Assembly: GCF_002269505.1 (NCBI RefSeq)
Contig: NZ_NQKQ01000002.1
Location: 186,001-250,000, forward strand
DNA length: 64,000 nt
Reading direction: 5' to 3'
DNA from: Pseudomonas fragi
GTDB taxonomy: Bacteria; Pseudomonadota; Gammaproteobacteria; Pseudomonadales; Pseudomonadaceae
The notes under the pieces are model-generated. The model did no database searches, had not been told where the DNA came from, and was given only the letters and a program-made list of their open reading frames with translations. Position numbers and translations under genes: made by a program. Below, in pieces: positions 44,952-54,316 of the stretch; the stretch's first letter is position 1; each line of letters begins with the position of its first letter.

Positions 44952-45893
44952 TTAGCGGGACTCGATACGGATTTTTCCGTTGTCCTGCAGCACGTTTTTA
45001 ACCGGGATCAGGGCAGGGAGAGCTTTGACCAGCGCCAGCGGATCACTGACATCCAGATTGCCCGAGACCTTGTAGTTTGCGATCGGACCTTCGGCCAGCT
45101 GGATTACACCGGGGCGGTATAAATCCAGTTCGTCCACCAGGCTGGCCAGTTCGCGGTTGCGAAACGACAAATGGCCGCTGCGCCAGTCCGCCACTTCGCC
45201 CGTATTCAAGGTTTGTTCTTTTAGTGCCCCCCTGTTGTAGTCCCAGGTAGCGCGTTGTTGAGCACCAAGCAGTGCTGCAGACTTGGCGTCAGGCATGAAC
45301 GCAACCTCGCCGTGGGCCACGCTGACCACTAATTGGCGCGCGCTGCGGCGTACATCAAACCCCGTGCCGACCACCCGGATGCGCGCATCCCCGGCATGCA
45401 CTACCAGTGGTTGCTCCTTGTTGGCCGCGACTTCGATGTAGAGCTGGCCCTGGTCCAGATAAATGTCACGCTGGTGTGCGCTGAAGTCCAGGCTCAGGCG
45501 GGTGTTGGCATTCACGTTAAGGGTGCTGCCGTCGGGTAGCAATACAGTGCGCGCGCCCTGGGCCAGTGTGTTGATCTGCTGTTGATGCAGCGCCACCGGG
45601 GCGCCCAGATTCAGTGCAAAGACGGCGCAAAGCACGGCGGCGGCAGTGGCCAGCGCAACACGTGCACGCCTGGGCTTAACCGGTAGCGGTACGGGCGAGT
45701 TGATCTTTTCAAGTTCACCCAAATCTGCCCACAACGATTCAAATTCGGCGTAGGCCCGGGCATGGCTCGGGTTGGCGTGCCAGGCGTCGAATTGGTCGCG
45801 ATTGTCTTGATCGCGGGTATTACGGTTGCGTGTAAACCAATGGGCCGCCTGCTCATCGATGCTGGCGTGACCGGCTGTGTGAAAAGGGCTCAT
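44952..45893 (-). CDS. FecR-family anti-sigma factor (HasS-like)
   Basis: A 313-residue inner-membrane signal transducer. An N-terminal cytosolic sigma-binding part (AAHWFTRNRNTRDQDNRDQF) is followed by one membrane segment (about 77-97), the periplasmic FecR domain (GARTVLLPDGSTLNVNANTR, VVGTGFDVR) and a C-terminal STN-like region. It receives the signal from the receptor's N-terminal domain and controls the sigma factor. Its ATG overlaps the sigma gene stop by four bases. Confidence 0.9.
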   Translation of the reverse strand: MSPFHTAGHASIDEQAAHWFTRNRNTRDQDNRDQFDAWHANPSHARAYAEFESLWADLGELEKINSPVPLPVKPRRARVALATAAAVLCAVFALNLGAPVALHQQQINTLAQGARTVLLPDGSTLNVNANTRLSLDFSAHQRDIYLDQGQLYIEVAANKEQPLVVHAGDARIRVVGTGFDVRRSARQLVVSVAHGEVAFMPDAKSAALLGAQQRATWDYNRGALKEQTLNTGEVADWRSGHLSFRNRELASLVDELDLYRPGVIQLAEGPIANYKVSGNLDVSDPLALVKALPALIPVKNVLQDNGKIRIESR

Positions 45894-46429
45894 TGTGGCT
45901 GCTCCTTGCCGCTGTCCCGTTGTAGATGTTGCTTGCAGTGCAGCAAGGCCAGGGCAATGTGCTTTTCGACCATGCTCACGGAAATCCCCATGCGTTCGGC
46001 AATCTGTGCCTGACTCAAACCTTCAAAACGGTGCAGCATAAGGGCTTCGCGGCGTCTGGGCGAGAGGTCTGCGAGCAAGCGTTTGAGGTGCTCCAGGCGT
46101 TGCAGACGCTGGGCTGCGGCCATCGGGTCATCCCTCTCATCGCTCATGGGCTCGGATTCACTTTCGCTGTGCTCACCCTGTGCGGCGTGTCGGACTTGCT
46201 GTCGACGCCAGTGATCGCGCAACAGATTGCGCGCCATCTGGAACAAAAACGCCCGTGGCTGTTCGATTTTGCCCCGGTCCTGATAGCCCAGCCATTGGGT
46301 GAAAACATCTTGGGTCATGTCGGCTGCATCGCAGGTGTTGTCGGTACGCTTGCGCAGAAAGTGCAAAATTTGCGTATAGAACTCGCGAAAGTGATCGGCC
46401 GCGGGCGGGTCGGGTTTAAGGCCAGACAT
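45890..46429 (-). CDS. ECF sigma-70 factor, iron-starvation type (HasI-like)
   Basis: A 179-residue sigma factor with region 2 (FYTQILHFLRKRTDNTCDAA, DMTQDVFTQWL) and region 4 (LADLSPRRREALMLHRFEGL, SQAQIAERMGISVSMVEKHI). Such factors transcribe the cognate TonB receptor gene. ATG 46429 has AAGGA five bases upstream; the longer frame reaches into the Fur-like box. It is the first gene of the sigma/anti-sigma pair and is probably repressed by Fur. Confidence 0.9.
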   Translation of the reverse strand: MSGLKPDPPAADHFREFYTQILHFLRKRTDNTCDAADMTQDVFTQWLGYQDRGKIEQPRAFLFQMARNLLRDHWRRQQVRHAAQGEHSESESEPMSDERDDPMAAAQRLQRLEHLKRLLADLSPRRREALMLHRFEGLSQAQIAERMGISVSMVEKHIALALLHCKQHLQRDSGKEQPQ

Positions 46430-46470
46430 GAGGATCCTTATAAACACAGCGATGCAAATAAGCTGCGAAT

Positions 46471-46495
46471 GGTATCGATAACCATTGCTATTTGT
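46471..46495. promoter_or_regulatory. Fur-box-like palindrome before the ECF sigma gene
   Basis: GGTATCGATAACCATTGCT (46471-46489) matches 12 of 19 positions of GATAATGATAATCATTATC. An overlapping window six bases on (46477-46495) matches 10 of 19, the spacing of overlapping Fur dimers. The sequence AATGGT-ATCGATA-ACCATT is itself a palindrome. It lies about 42-66 bases upstream of the sigma-factor ATG, where Fur would block transcription under iron sufficiency. Confidence 0.65.
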
Positions 46496-46601
46496 CTCGT
46501 TGAAAATGCCGGTTTCGTTCATTCCTGTCGATAAATGGATAAATAGCCCATGGCGTCTTTACTGAATAAGCGCGGTAACCCTTAATTTCAGGAGAAAGGC
46601 T

Positions 46602-46934
46602 ATGTCGGGTTGGTACGAGTTGAGCAAGACCAGCAGCGGGCAGTTCCGGTTTGTACTGAAGGCGGCGAATGCCGAAACCATTCTGGTCAGCGAGCAATAC
46701 ACCACGCTGGCGGCGGCCAAGGGCGGGATCGCCTCGGTGCAGGTCAACAGCCCGCTGGATGAGCGCTACGAGAAAAAAGTCGCCAAGGACGGCAAACCGT
46801 ACTTCAACCTGAAGGCGGCCAATCACCAGATCATCGGTACCAGTGAGCTGTATTCCTCTGAGGCCGCACGGGATAAAGGCATTGCCAGCGTCAAGCACAA
46901 TGGCCCGACCACGGTGATCAAAGAGAAATTTTGA
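46602..46934 (+). CDS. DUF1508 (YegP-type) tandem-repeat protein
   Basis: A 110-residue cytosolic protein of two similar halves: WYELSKTSSGQFRFVLKAAN...ILVSEQYTT and ERYEKKVAKDGKPYFNLKAA...IIGTSELYSS, each followed by A..GIASV. This is the duplicated DUF1508 fold of E. coli YegP, whose function is unknown. AGGAGAAAG precedes the start. It is divergent from the sigma-factor gene, and a type A palindrome follows it. Confidence 0.88.
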   Translation: MSGWYELSKTSSGQFRFVLKAANAETILVSEQYTTLAAAKGGIASVQVNSPLDERYEKKVAKDGKPYFNLKAANHQIIGTSELYSSEAARDKGIASVKHNGPTTVIKEKF

Positions 46935-46938
46935 ACCT

Positions 46939-47029
46939 GTAGTCGCTGCCGCAGGCTGCGAAGGGTTGCACCGCAACCCGTTCAAATGAGATCCCCAGGG
47001 GCCATCTCGCAGCCTGCGGCAGCGACTAC
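46939..47029. repeat. Extragenic palindrome pair (type A)
   Basis: Arms GTAGTCGCTGCCGCAGGCTG (from 46939) and CAGCCTGCGGCAGCGACTAC (to 47029) enclose about 50 bases. It is almost the same as the copy at 35757-35847 and lies between the convergent DUF1508 and DUF4917 genes. Confidence 0.9.
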
Positions 47030-47036
47030 AAAGCTA

Positions 47037-48062
47037 TTACACCTCCACAGGCACCGAATGCTTTGTATTGCCCAACGGATGGGTTTTTGAATCAAAGAAG
47101 CGCAGTTCAAGCTTCTTGTCGGCAAACAGCGCTGTGTAATGGTTTTTCTGAAAGCGGATAAACGCCTCGCTTCGCGGGTAAATTGCGATGCACAGGGTTT
47201 TCAGCGGTGCCTGGCGCAAGGCATCGATCAGGTGTTGATCCTGCTCGCCCAAGCTATGACCGAAGATGCACAGCGCGTCTTTATGGTTCATCAACTGTTC
47301 ATGGCAAAAAGACAGGTAATCGGACTGTCGTATGGATTTGCGCTTGTCATCGCTGCTGGTTTCGCAGACAAACAACGGCACATCGTCCAGAGCGCTGATC
47401 GAGTGGTTGATCGCAAAGTTGCTCAAGAGTGTGGGCTCGCTGGCTATCAGTTTGCGCGCCTGGCCTTCCTGGTTTTTTACCAGATGCAGGGCGCCGTGCA
47501 GATACAGCACCCGCGTGGCCTTGCTTTTGGCCTGCGCCGCGCCAGGCTCGAAAGTTGCCCGGGGGGTGTTGAACAGGTCATTGAAGCTTTTGGGTGCCTG
47601 CATCACGGCCCAGGGCGCGAGCAGGTCGTAGTTGGTGCAGTACACCGTAGCGTAGCGCGCCAGTTCTTGATTCCAGCAGGCCAGGGTTTCAGGCTGCATC
47701 AGGCGCCAGGGAATATGCACGTCCTGGGTGCAGTTGATCAGTGCTTCTTTGATCGCGTAATAGCGTTTGCGCGGCGAGGCCGAGTTGATGGCCAGGGCCT
47801 TGTTGACCTTGCTCGCGGTTTTCAGGGCGCTGAGCACATGCTCGAAGTTACGGGTGCTCAGGGCCTCGAACACGCTGAGTTCGGTCTGGCTGAGGGGCTT
47901 TTCGGCGACGCTCTTGGCTTTTTCGAACAGCGAGTCGTAATAAAAGTCGTGCCACACGGCCATGCTGGCACCGTTGCCGATCAGCAGCCCGCTGCACGGT
48001 GTGCTGGTACGTAACAGGTTCCAGTCTTCTAGCTGGGCATCAAATTCCTGGAAGGGTGTCAT
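47037..48062 (-). CDS. DUF4917 / SIR2-like fold protein
   Basis: A 341-residue cytosolic protein with a SIR2-like set of motifs: LLIGNGAS near residues 26-33, VYCTNYDLL in the middle, LYLHGALHL, and [14 protein letters not shown] near the C-terminus. In SIR2-like proteins these positions bind or hydrolyse NAD+, and several such proteins serve in abortive phage defence. DUF4917 proteins themselves have no established role that I know. It is a single gene between a palindrome and the divergent alcohol dehydrogenase, with normal base composition. Confidence 0.75.
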   Translation of the reverse strand: MTPFQEFDAQLEDWNLLRTSTPCSGLLIGNGASMAVWHDFYYDSLFEKAKSVAEKPLSQTELSVFEALSTRNFEHVLSALKTASKVNKALAINSASPRKRYYAIKEALINCTQDVHIPWRLMQPETLACWNQELARYATVYCTNYDLLAPWAVMQAPKSFNDLFNTPRATFEPGAAQAKSKATRVLYLHGALHLVKNQEGQARKLIASEPTLLSNFAINHSISALDDVPLFVCETSSDDKRKSIRQSDYLSFCHEQLMNHKDALCIFGHSLGEQDQHLIDALRQAPLKTLCIAIYPRSEAFIRFQKNHYTALFADKKLELRFFDSKTHPLGNTKHSVPVEV

Positions 48063-48199
48063 CGCAAATATCGTCTCGGGGCGTGGGCGGTAGCGGACTT
48101 TATCACGCTCAAGTATTGAGCCAGATCAACATTGCTGCTTTGCCATTGGAGGAAGCTGTGGAGACCGAATTAGCCAATGACCCGCGAAGAGGACTCGAC

Positions 48200-49348
48200 A
48201 TGACCAGCACTTTCTTTATTCCTGCTGTAAATATTATGGGTAACGGTTGCCTGGACGAGGCCATGACTGCGATTCGCAATTATGGTTTTCGCAAGGCCTT
48301 GATTGTGACCGACGCGGGGTTGGCCAAGGCGGGGGTTGCGACGCTGATCGCCGAGAAGCTCGCGTTGCAGGATATTGATTCGGTGATTTTCGACGGCGCC
48401 AAGCCCAACCCGAGCATTGCCAACGTCGAGGCGGGTTTGAAGGTGCTCAAGCAGCATCAGTGCGACTTTATTGTGTCGCTGGGTGGTGGTTCGCCCCATG
48501 ACTGCGCCAAGGGCATTGCGCTGTGTGCCACCAATGGCGGGCATATCCGTGATTACGAAGGTGTCGACCGTTCGGCCAAGCCGCAATTGCCGCTGGTGTC
48601 GATCAATACCACGGCGGGTACGGCCAGTGAGATGACGCGCTTTTGCATCATCACTGATGAAGAGCGCCACGTGAAAATGGCCATTGTCGATCGCAACGTG
48701 ACGCCTTTGCTGTCGGTTAATGACCCTGAGTTGATGGTGGCGATGCCCAAAGGCCTGACTGCCGCCACGGGCATGGACGCATTGACCCACGCCATCGAGG
48801 CGTATGTGTCGACGGCAGCCAACCCGATTACTGACGCCTGTGCGATCAAGGCGATGGAACTGATCAGTCAAAACCTGCGCCAGGCGGTAAGTGATGGCAA
48901 GAATCTGACGGCGCGGGAGAATATGGCTTACGCGCAGTTCCTCGCGGGCATGGCCTTCAACAATGCCTCGCTGGGCTTTGTGCATGCGATGGCGCACCAG
49001 TTGGGTGGTTTCTACGACCTGCCGCACGGTGTGTGCAACGCAGTGTTACTGCCCCATGTGCAGACCTTCAACGCCAGTGTGTGCGCAGCGCGCCTGACCG
49101 ATGTGGCCCATGCGCTGGGTGCCGATGTACGTGGCTTGAGCCCGGAAGAGGGCGCGCAGGCAGCCATTGCGGCGATTCGTACCCTGGCCAAAGACGTCGA
49201 GATTCCTGCCGGGCTGCGGGATTTGGGCGCCAAGCTGGATGACATCCCGATCCTGGCCACCAACGCGCTGAAGGATGCCTGTGGCTTTACTAACCCGCGC
49301 AAGGCTGATCAGGGGCAGATTGAAGAGATCTTCCGTAACGCGTTTTAA
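48200..49348 (+). CDS. Iron-containing alcohol dehydrogenase
   Basis: A 382-residue group III dehydrogenase similar in length to E. coli YiaY (383). It has the NAD-binding [27 protein letters not shown], and metal-site [14 protein letters not shown] and [18 protein letters not shown] motifs. It interconverts alcohols and aldehydes; the natural substrate is not evident. ATG 48200 with AGAGGA upstream is used although the frame opens at 47999. No operon partner; a type C palindrome follows. Confidence 0.9.
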   Translation: MTSTFFIPAVNIMGNGCLDEAMTAIRNYGFRKALIVTDAGLAKAGVATLIAEKLALQDIDSVIFDGAKPNPSIANVEAGLKVLKQHQCDFIVSLGGGSPHDCAKGIALCATNGGHIRDYEGVDRSAKPQLPLVSINTTAGTASEMTRFCIITDEERHVKMAIVDRNVTPLLSVNDPELMVAMPKGLTAATGMDALTHAIEAYVSTAANPITDACAIKAMELISQNLRQAVSDGKNLTARENMAYAQFLAGMAFNNASLGFVHAMAHQLGGFYDLPHGVCNAVLLPHVQTFNASVCAARLTDVAHALGADVRGLSPEEGAQAAIAAIRTLAKDVEIPAGLRDLGAKLDDIPILATNALKDACGFTNPRKADQGQIEEIFRNAF

Positions 49349-49355
49349 CGGCTTG

Positions 49356-49453
49356 CCCTCACCCCAACCCTCTCCCGGAGGGAGAGGGGGCTGATCGGCG
49401 GTGTCTTCTGCCTTTAGTCCCCTCTCCCTCCGGGAGAGGGCTAGGGTGAGGGG
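49356..49453. repeat. Extragenic palindrome pair (type C)
   Basis: Arms CCCTCACCCCAACCCTCTCC (from 49356) and the complementary GGGCTAGGGTGAGGGG end (49453) enclose about 30 bases. It is nearly the same as the copy after flgE and again lies at the 3' ends of convergent genes. Confidence 0.9.
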
Positions 49454-49472
49454 TTTTTGGGCAGGTATAAAA

Positions 49473-49497
49473 AAGGCCGGGTTAATAACCCGGCCTT
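49473..49497 (-). terminator. Rho-independent terminator of the fumarase gene
   Basis: AAGGCCGGGTT and AACCCGGCCTT form a perfect stem with a three-base loop. On the minus strand it is followed by TTTTAT. It lies 24 bases after the fumarate hydratase stop. Confidence 0.85.
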
Positions 49498-49520
49498 CTC
49501 ATGTCTGGCTAAAAAAGCGC

Positions 49521-51044
49521 TTATTGCACTTCTACGGCCAGGCTGTCGCTGATTTTCTTCTGCCAGATCGCCGGGCCGGTGATGTGTACCGACTCGCCGT
49601 TGCTGTCGACTGCCACGGTTACCGGCATGTCTTTGACGTCGAACTCGTAGATCGCTTCCATGCCCAGTTCGGCAAAGGCCACCACGCGCGACTTCTTGAT
49701 CGCCTGGGCGACCAGGTAAGCAGCACCACCCACGGCCATCAGGTACACGGCTTTGTGTTCCTTGATCGCTTCGATGGCGGTAGGGCCGCGCTCGGATTTG
49801 CCGATCATGCCCAGCAGGCCGGTCTGATCAAGAATCTGACGGGTGAACTTGTCCATCCGCGTCGCGGTGGTCGGGCCGGCAGGGCCAACCACTTCGTCAC
49901 GCACCGGATCAACCGGGCCAACGTAGTAGATAAAGCGACCCTTCAGGTCGACCGGCAAGGTTTCACCCTTGTTGAGCATTTCGACCATGCGCTTGTGCGC
50001 CGCGTCGCGACCTGTGAGCATTTTGCCGTTAAGCAGGACGGTTTCGCCCGGCTTCCAGCTCTGTACGTCTTCCGGAGTCAGGGTGTCGAGGTTGACACGG
50101 CGGGCCGACGGGCCTGCTTCCCAGACGATTTCCGGGTAGGCGTCGAGCGGTGGCGCTTCGAGGGCTGCCGGGCCGGAGCCGTCGAGCACGAAGTGGGCGT
50201 GACGGGTGGCCGCGCAGTTCGGGATCATGCACACCGGCAGCGAAGCTGCGTGGGTCGGGTAGTCCATGATTTTGACGTCGAGCACGGTGGTCAGGCCGCC
50301 CAGGCCCTGGGCGCCGATGCCCAGCTGGTTGACCTTCTCGAACAGCTCGATGCGCATCTCTTCGATACGGTTGGACGGGCCGCGCTTGATCAGGTCGTGA
50401 ATGTCGATGGATTCCATCAACACTTCTTTGGCCATCACTGCGGCTTTTTCCGCGGTGCCGCCGATGCCGATGCCGAGCATGCCCGGTGGGCACCAGCCCG
50501 CACCCATGGTCGGAACGGTCTTGAGCACCCAGTCAACGATCGAGTCGGACGGGTTGAGCATGGCCATTTTCGACTTGTTCTCGGAACCGCCGCCCTTGGC
50601 TGCCACGTCCACTTCCACGGTGTTGCCCGGGACGATGGAGTAGTGGATGACCGCAGGGGTGTTGTCCTTGGTGTTGCGACGGGCACCGGCCGGGTCGGCC
50701 AGGATCGAAGCGCGCAAGACGTTTTCCGGCAGGTTGTAAGCGCGACGCACGCCTTCGTTGATCATGTCGTCCAGGCCCATGGTGGCGCCATCCCAGCGCA
50801 CGTCCATGCCGACGCGTACGAATACGGTGACGATGCCGGTGTCCTGGCAGATCGGGCGGTGGCCGGTGGCACACATGCGCGAGTTGATCAGGATTTGCGC
50901 CATCGAGTCACGGGCCGCTGGCGATTCTTCGCGCAGGTAGGCTTCGTGCATGGCCTGGATGAAGTCAACGGGGTGGTAATAGGAAATGAATTGCAGGGCG
51001 TCAGCAACGCTCTGAATCAGGTCGTCTTGCTTGATCACGGTCAT
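49521..51044 (-). CDS. Class I fumarate hydratase (iron-sulfur)
   Basis: A 507-residue oxygen-sensitive fumarase that interconverts fumarate and malate in the TCA cycle. Candidate [4Fe-4S] cysteines lie in RPICQDTGIV, MIPNCAATRH and AGWCPPGML. GGSENKSKMAMLNPSD and GPTTATRMD are family motifs. ATG 51044 follows GAGGAG; the frame continues to 51161 without a better start. It is single-gene with its own terminator. It is the FumA/FumB type, not FumC. Confidence 0.92.
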   Translation of the reverse strand: MTVIKQDDLIQSVADALQFISYYHPVDFIQAMHEAYLREESPAARDSMAQILINSRMCATGHRPICQDTGIVTVFVRVGMDVRWDGATMGLDDMINEGVRRAYNLPENVLRASILADPAGARRNTKDNTPAVIHYSIVPGNTVEVDVAAKGGGSENKSKMAMLNPSDSIVDWVLKTVPTMGAGWCPPGMLGIGIGGTAEKAAVMAKEVLMESIDIHDLIKRGPSNRIEEMRIELFEKVNQLGIGAQGLGGLTTVLDVKIMDYPTHAASLPVCMIPNCAATRHAHFVLDGSGPAALEAPPLDAYPEIVWEAGPSARRVNLDTLTPEDVQSWKPGETVLLNGKMLTGRDAAHKRMVEMLNKGETLPVDLKGRFIYYVGPVDPVRDEVVGPAGPTTATRMDKFTRQILDQTGLLGMIGKSERGPTAIEAIKEHKAVYLMAVGGAAYLVAQAIKKSRVVAFAELGMEAIYEFDVKDMPVTVAVDSNGESVHITGPAIWQKKISDSLAVEVQ

Positions 51045-51231
51045 GGGTCGCGCTCCTCTATAAGACGGGAACATACAATCAATAAGGTGTTTGCGACCTT
51101 GGTGTATCGGTCTGTCGGAAACATCTTCGCTGGGCATACCGGGCACGCATGACCGGTACAAAAACGGCGCGGCAGTATAACCCGGTACACTGCCTGATAC
51201 ACTCGTCGTAGCTCAATCAATGGTCGCAGAC

Positions 51232-51282
51232 GTGGGAACGAGCCTGCTCGCGAACGACCTTCGCGAGCAGGCTCGTTCCCAC
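51232..51282. repeat. Extragenic palindrome (type B, tight hairpin)
   Basis: GTGGGAACGAGCCTGCTCGC and its complement GCGAGCAGGCTCGTTCCCAC are separated by about 11 bases. It lies between the divergent fumarase and flavin reductase genes, so it is in a promoter interval (51045-51324), where nothing else was recognised. Confidence 0.9.
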
Positions 51283-51324
51283 ATCAGAACTTCTACAGCC
51301 CTACTTTGCCACAGGAACCCGCAA

Positions 51325-52260
51325 GTGCCCGAATTACGCGTTGCCGACCGGCATTGGTCGGTTGCCGATGGCGCCAACCTGCTCGACGCTCTCAATCAGG
51401 CCGGTGTGGCGGTGCCCTACAGTTGCCGGGCGGGCAGTTGCCATGCCTGCCTGGTGCACTGTGTGCGTGGTGAACCCGCCGATCTCAAGCCCGAGGCCCT
51501 CGGTCGGGAGCAGCGTGAGCAGGGCTGGCGCCTGGCGTGCCAGTGCCAGGTGGTCGCAGATTTACAGGTGGAAACCTTCGACCCGTTGCGTGATGGCTTG
51601 CCGGCTGAAGTGGCGGCCCTCGACTGGCTGAGCCCCGGCGTGCTGCGCTTGCGTCTGTCGGTGCCGCGCCCGTTGCGTTATCGCGCAGGTCAGCATGTGG
51701 TGCTGTGGGCCGGTGGCATTGCGCGCCCCTATTCGTTGGCCAGTCTGCCCGATGAAGACCGCTTTCTGGAGTTTCACCTCGATTGTGCGCACCCCGGTGA
51801 GTTCGTCGATGCGGCGCGGCAGTTCAAGGTCGGTGACGTTGTGCGACTGGGCGAGTTGCGTGGCGGCGCGCTGCGCTATGACCCGGACTGGCAGGAGCAA
51901 CCGCTCTGGCTACTGGCGTCGGGTACCGGCCTGGGGCCGTTGTATGGCGTATTGCGCGAGGCCTTGCGCCAGGATCATCAAGGCCCGATCCGGCTGGTGC
52001 ATGTCGCCCGCGACCAGACTGAACATTACCTGCGCGATGAACTGCAGGCCTTGGCAGGGGCTTGTCCACAGCTTGTGGTCGAATACCTTGAGCGCCCGCA
52101 GTTGCCCGACTATCTGTTACAGATGCGTATCGTCTCGCGCCAGACCCACGCCCTGGTCTGCGGCCACCCCGACACGGTCGATGCCTTTGCCAGGCGCCTG
52201 TTTATGGCGGGCTTGGCGCGCAATCAGCTGTTGGCCGATGCCTTTTTGACGCGAAGCTGA
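51325..52260 (+). CDS. Ferredoxin-type NAD(P)H oxidoreductase (2Fe-2S, FAD)
   Basis: A 311-residue electron-transfer protein. An N-terminal plant-type ferredoxin domain has cysteines in YSCRAGSCHACLVHC plus CQC near residue 73. This is followed by an FAD domain (YRAGQHVVLW, IARPYSLASLPDED) and an NAD domain (LLASGTGLGPLYGV, HALVCGHPD). It passes electrons from NAD(P)H to an unidentified partner, like CDP-6-deoxyglucoseen or phenol hydroxylase reductases. GTG 51325 with AGGA upstream is the start; the first residues PELRVADRHW fit the ferredoxin domain. Confidence 0.87.
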   Translation: MPELRVADRHWSVADGANLLDALNQAGVAVPYSCRAGSCHACLVHCVRGEPADLKPEALGREQREQGWRLACQCQVVADLQVETFDPLRDGLPAEVAALDWLSPGVLRLRLSVPRPLRYRAGQHVVLWAGGIARPYSLASLPDEDRFLEFHLDCAHPGEFVDAARQFKVGDVVRLGELRGGALRYDPDWQEQPLWLLASGTGLGPLYGVLREALRQDHQGPIRLVHVARDQTEHYLRDELQALAGACPQLVVEYLERPQLPDYLLQMRIVSRQTHALVCGHPDTVDAFARRLFMAGLARNQLLADAFLTRS

Positions 52261-52268
52261 GGGCACAA

Positions 52269-52301
52269 AAAAGCCCCGTCTGATCACTCAGGCGGGGCTT
52301 T
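52269..52301. terminator. Bidirectional terminator between reductase and pykA
   Basis: AAGCCCCGTCTGA and TCAGGCGGGGCTT form a stem (one mismatch) with A-runs on one side and T on the other, allowing it to serve the convergent reductase and pyruvate kinase genes. Confidence 0.85.
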
Positions 52302-52321
52302 GGGTTCAAGCTTTACAGGGC

Positions 52322-53773
52322 TTAAACCATTTTGTCGCCGACATGCAGGATCTTCATGCCGTTGGTGCCGCCGATGGTGTGGTAGCTGTCGCCCTTGGTC
52401 AGGATGACCCAGTCGCCTTTCTCCACAACGCCACGCTTGAGCAGCTCGTCAATCGCGGCCTGGCTGACCTGTTCTGGCGGCAGCGATGCCGGGTCGAACG
52501 GTACGGTGTAAACGCCACGGAACATCGCTGCGCGCGCCTGGGTCTCACGGTGCGGGGAGTACGCGTAGATCGGCACCGAAGAACGGATGCGCGACATGAT
52601 CAACGGCGTGTAGCCGCTTTCAGTCAGGGCGATGATCGCTTTGACACCCGGGAAGTGGTTGGCGGTGTACATGGCCGCCAGCGCAATGCTCTGGTCGCAG
52701 CTTTCAAACGTTTTACCGATACGGTGGCTGGACGTTTTGCTGGTCGGGTGCTTTTCAGCGCCGACGCAAATACGCGCCATGGCCTGCACGGCTTCCAGTG
52801 GGTAGGCACCGGCAGCACTTTCAGCCGAGAGCATAACGGCGTCGGTGTAGTCGAGAACGGCGTTGGCAACGTCGGACACTTCGGCACGAGTTGGCATCGG
52901 GTTCTGGATCATCGACTCCATCATCTGGGTTGCAACGATCACTGCCTTGTTGTGGCGACGTGCGTGCAGGATGATTTTTTTCTGGATGCCCACCAGCTCG
53001 GCATCGCCGATTTCAACACCCAGGTCGCCACGGGCAACCATGACCGCATCGCTGGCCTTGATCAGGCCGTCGAGGGTTTCGTCATCGGCTACGGCTTCGG
53101 CGCGTTCAATCTTCGCGACCAGCCAGGCAGTACCGCCTGCTTCGTCGCGCAGTTGGCGGGCGTATTCCATGTCGGCAGCGTCACGCGGGAACGACACGGC
53201 CAGGTAGTCGACCTGCATTTCGGCAGCCAGCTTGATGTCGGCCTTGTCTTTTTCAGTCAGGGCCGGCGCGGTCAGGCCGCCACCGCGACGGTTGATGCCT
53301 TTGTGGTCGGACAACGGGCCGCCGATCAGCACGGTGCAGTGCAGCGCGTCGTCGGTGGCGGTGTCTACACGCATGACCACACGGCCGTCGTCGAGCAGCA
53401 GCTCGTCGCCGACGCCGCAGTCTTTAACCAGATCCGGGTAGTCGATACCGACCACTTGCTGGTTGCCTTCGGTCAACGGATGGCTGGTGGAGAAGGTGAA
53501 TTGATCACCGATCTTCAGCTCGATCTTTTTGTTGGCGAATTTGGCGATACGAATTTTCGGGCCTTGCAGGTCGCCCAGCAGGGCGACGAAACGACCGTGC
53601 TTGGCAGCAATGTCACGTACCAGCTTGGCACGAGCCTTGTGCTCGTCGGGGGTGCCGTGGGAAAAGTTCAGACGGGCAACGTCCAGGCCAGCGAGGATCA
53701 GCTGTTCCAGCATTTCCGGTGAATTGCTGGCAGGGCCAAGTGTGGCAACAATTTTGGTTCGACGAACAGACAT
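52322..53773 (-). CDS. pykA: Pyruvate kinase (PykA type)
   Basis: A 483-residue glycolytic enzyme that makes pyruvate and ATP from phosphoenolpyruvate and ADP. Seen are the N-terminal RRTKIVATLGPASNSPEMLE, substrate-site NFSHGTPDEH, the active-site lysine strand WLVAKIERAEAV, metal-site VMVARGDLGVEIG, and MMESMIQNPMPTRAEVSDVA. ATG 53773 is the conserved start (MSVRRTK); the frame opens ten codons earlier. P. aeruginosa PykA has a similar length and a nearby fumarase, as I recall. Monocistronic with a shared terminator. Confidence 0.93.
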   Translation of the reverse strand: MSVRRTKIVATLGPASNSPEMLEQLILAGLDVARLNFSHGTPDEHKARAKLVRDIAAKHGRFVALLGDLQGPKIRIAKFANKKIELKIGDQFTFSTSHPLTEGNQQVVGIDYPDLVKDCGVGDELLLDDGRVVMRVDTATDDALHCTVLIGGPLSDHKGINRRGGGLTAPALTEKDKADIKLAAEMQVDYLAVSFPRDAADMEYARQLRDEAGGTAWLVAKIERAEAVADDETLDGLIKASDAVMVARGDLGVEIGDAELVGIQKKIILHARRHNKAVIVATQMMESMIQNPMPTRAEVSDVANAVLDYTDAVMLSAESAAGAYPLEAVQAMARICVGAEKHPTSKTSSHRIGKTFESCDQSIALAAMYTANHFPGVKAIIALTESGYTPLIMSRIRSSVPIYAYSPHRETQARAAMFRGVYTVPFDPASLPPEQVSQAAIDELLKRGVVEKGDWVILTKGDSYHTIGGTNGMKILHVGDKMV

Positions 53774-53935
53774 GCAAAGACTCCTGAGTTCAAGCGCTGC
53801 CAAAGGCTACTATGGTCTTTGGCTGTAGTCATTGTTCCTCTGCACTACTTTCTGCTTAAGTTGTGGTGCATCGGGTCTGTTGTCTGAAGAATCTGGCCGT
53901 GGGGTCGATACACTGTTGTGAACAGGAGATACCCC

Positions 53936-54316
53936 ATGCGAATCATGCTCGTTTTATTGTTGGTCGCCAGCGCGACAGGTTGCACCCGTTGGTCGATGAA
54001 CCACCATTTGAACAATGCTTACCGTGCTTACGACCGGGGCAATTGTGAAGCTGTAATGCTTGAGTTGTCCGAGGTTGATCGCGACAGCCGCAGTCGCCCG
54101 TACATCTGGCCACAAACAGCTATGCTCCGGGGACTGTGCCTTGAGCGTACGAAGTTTTACCTGGATGCGGCCCAGACTTACCAGTACATCATCAACGAAT
54201 TTCCCAAGAGCGAGTACGCCTACCGGGCCAAGGCGCGGATCGAGACCCTGCGCATTCTCAAGTTCATCCCGGGCCCTGGTACAACCGCCCAGAGCGTACC
54301 GTTGACCATTCCATGA
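53936..54316 (+). CDS. Small tetratricopeptide-like lipoprotein
   Basis: A 126-residue protein with a short lipoprotein signal (LLLVASATGC, cysteine about residue 16). The mature part has helix pairs resembling TPR units: HLNNAYRAYDRGNCEAVMLE and LDAAQTYQYIINEFPKSEYA. It should be anchored in the envelope. No specific function is known to me. ATG 53936 has AGGAG eight bases before it. It is divergent from pykA. Confidence 0.78.
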   Translation: MRIMLVLLLVASATGCTRWSMNHHLNNAYRAYDRGNCEAVMLELSEVDRDSRSRPYIWPQTAMLRGLCLERTKFYLDAAQTYQYIINEFPKSEYAYRAKARIETLRILKFIPGPGTTAQSVPLTIP

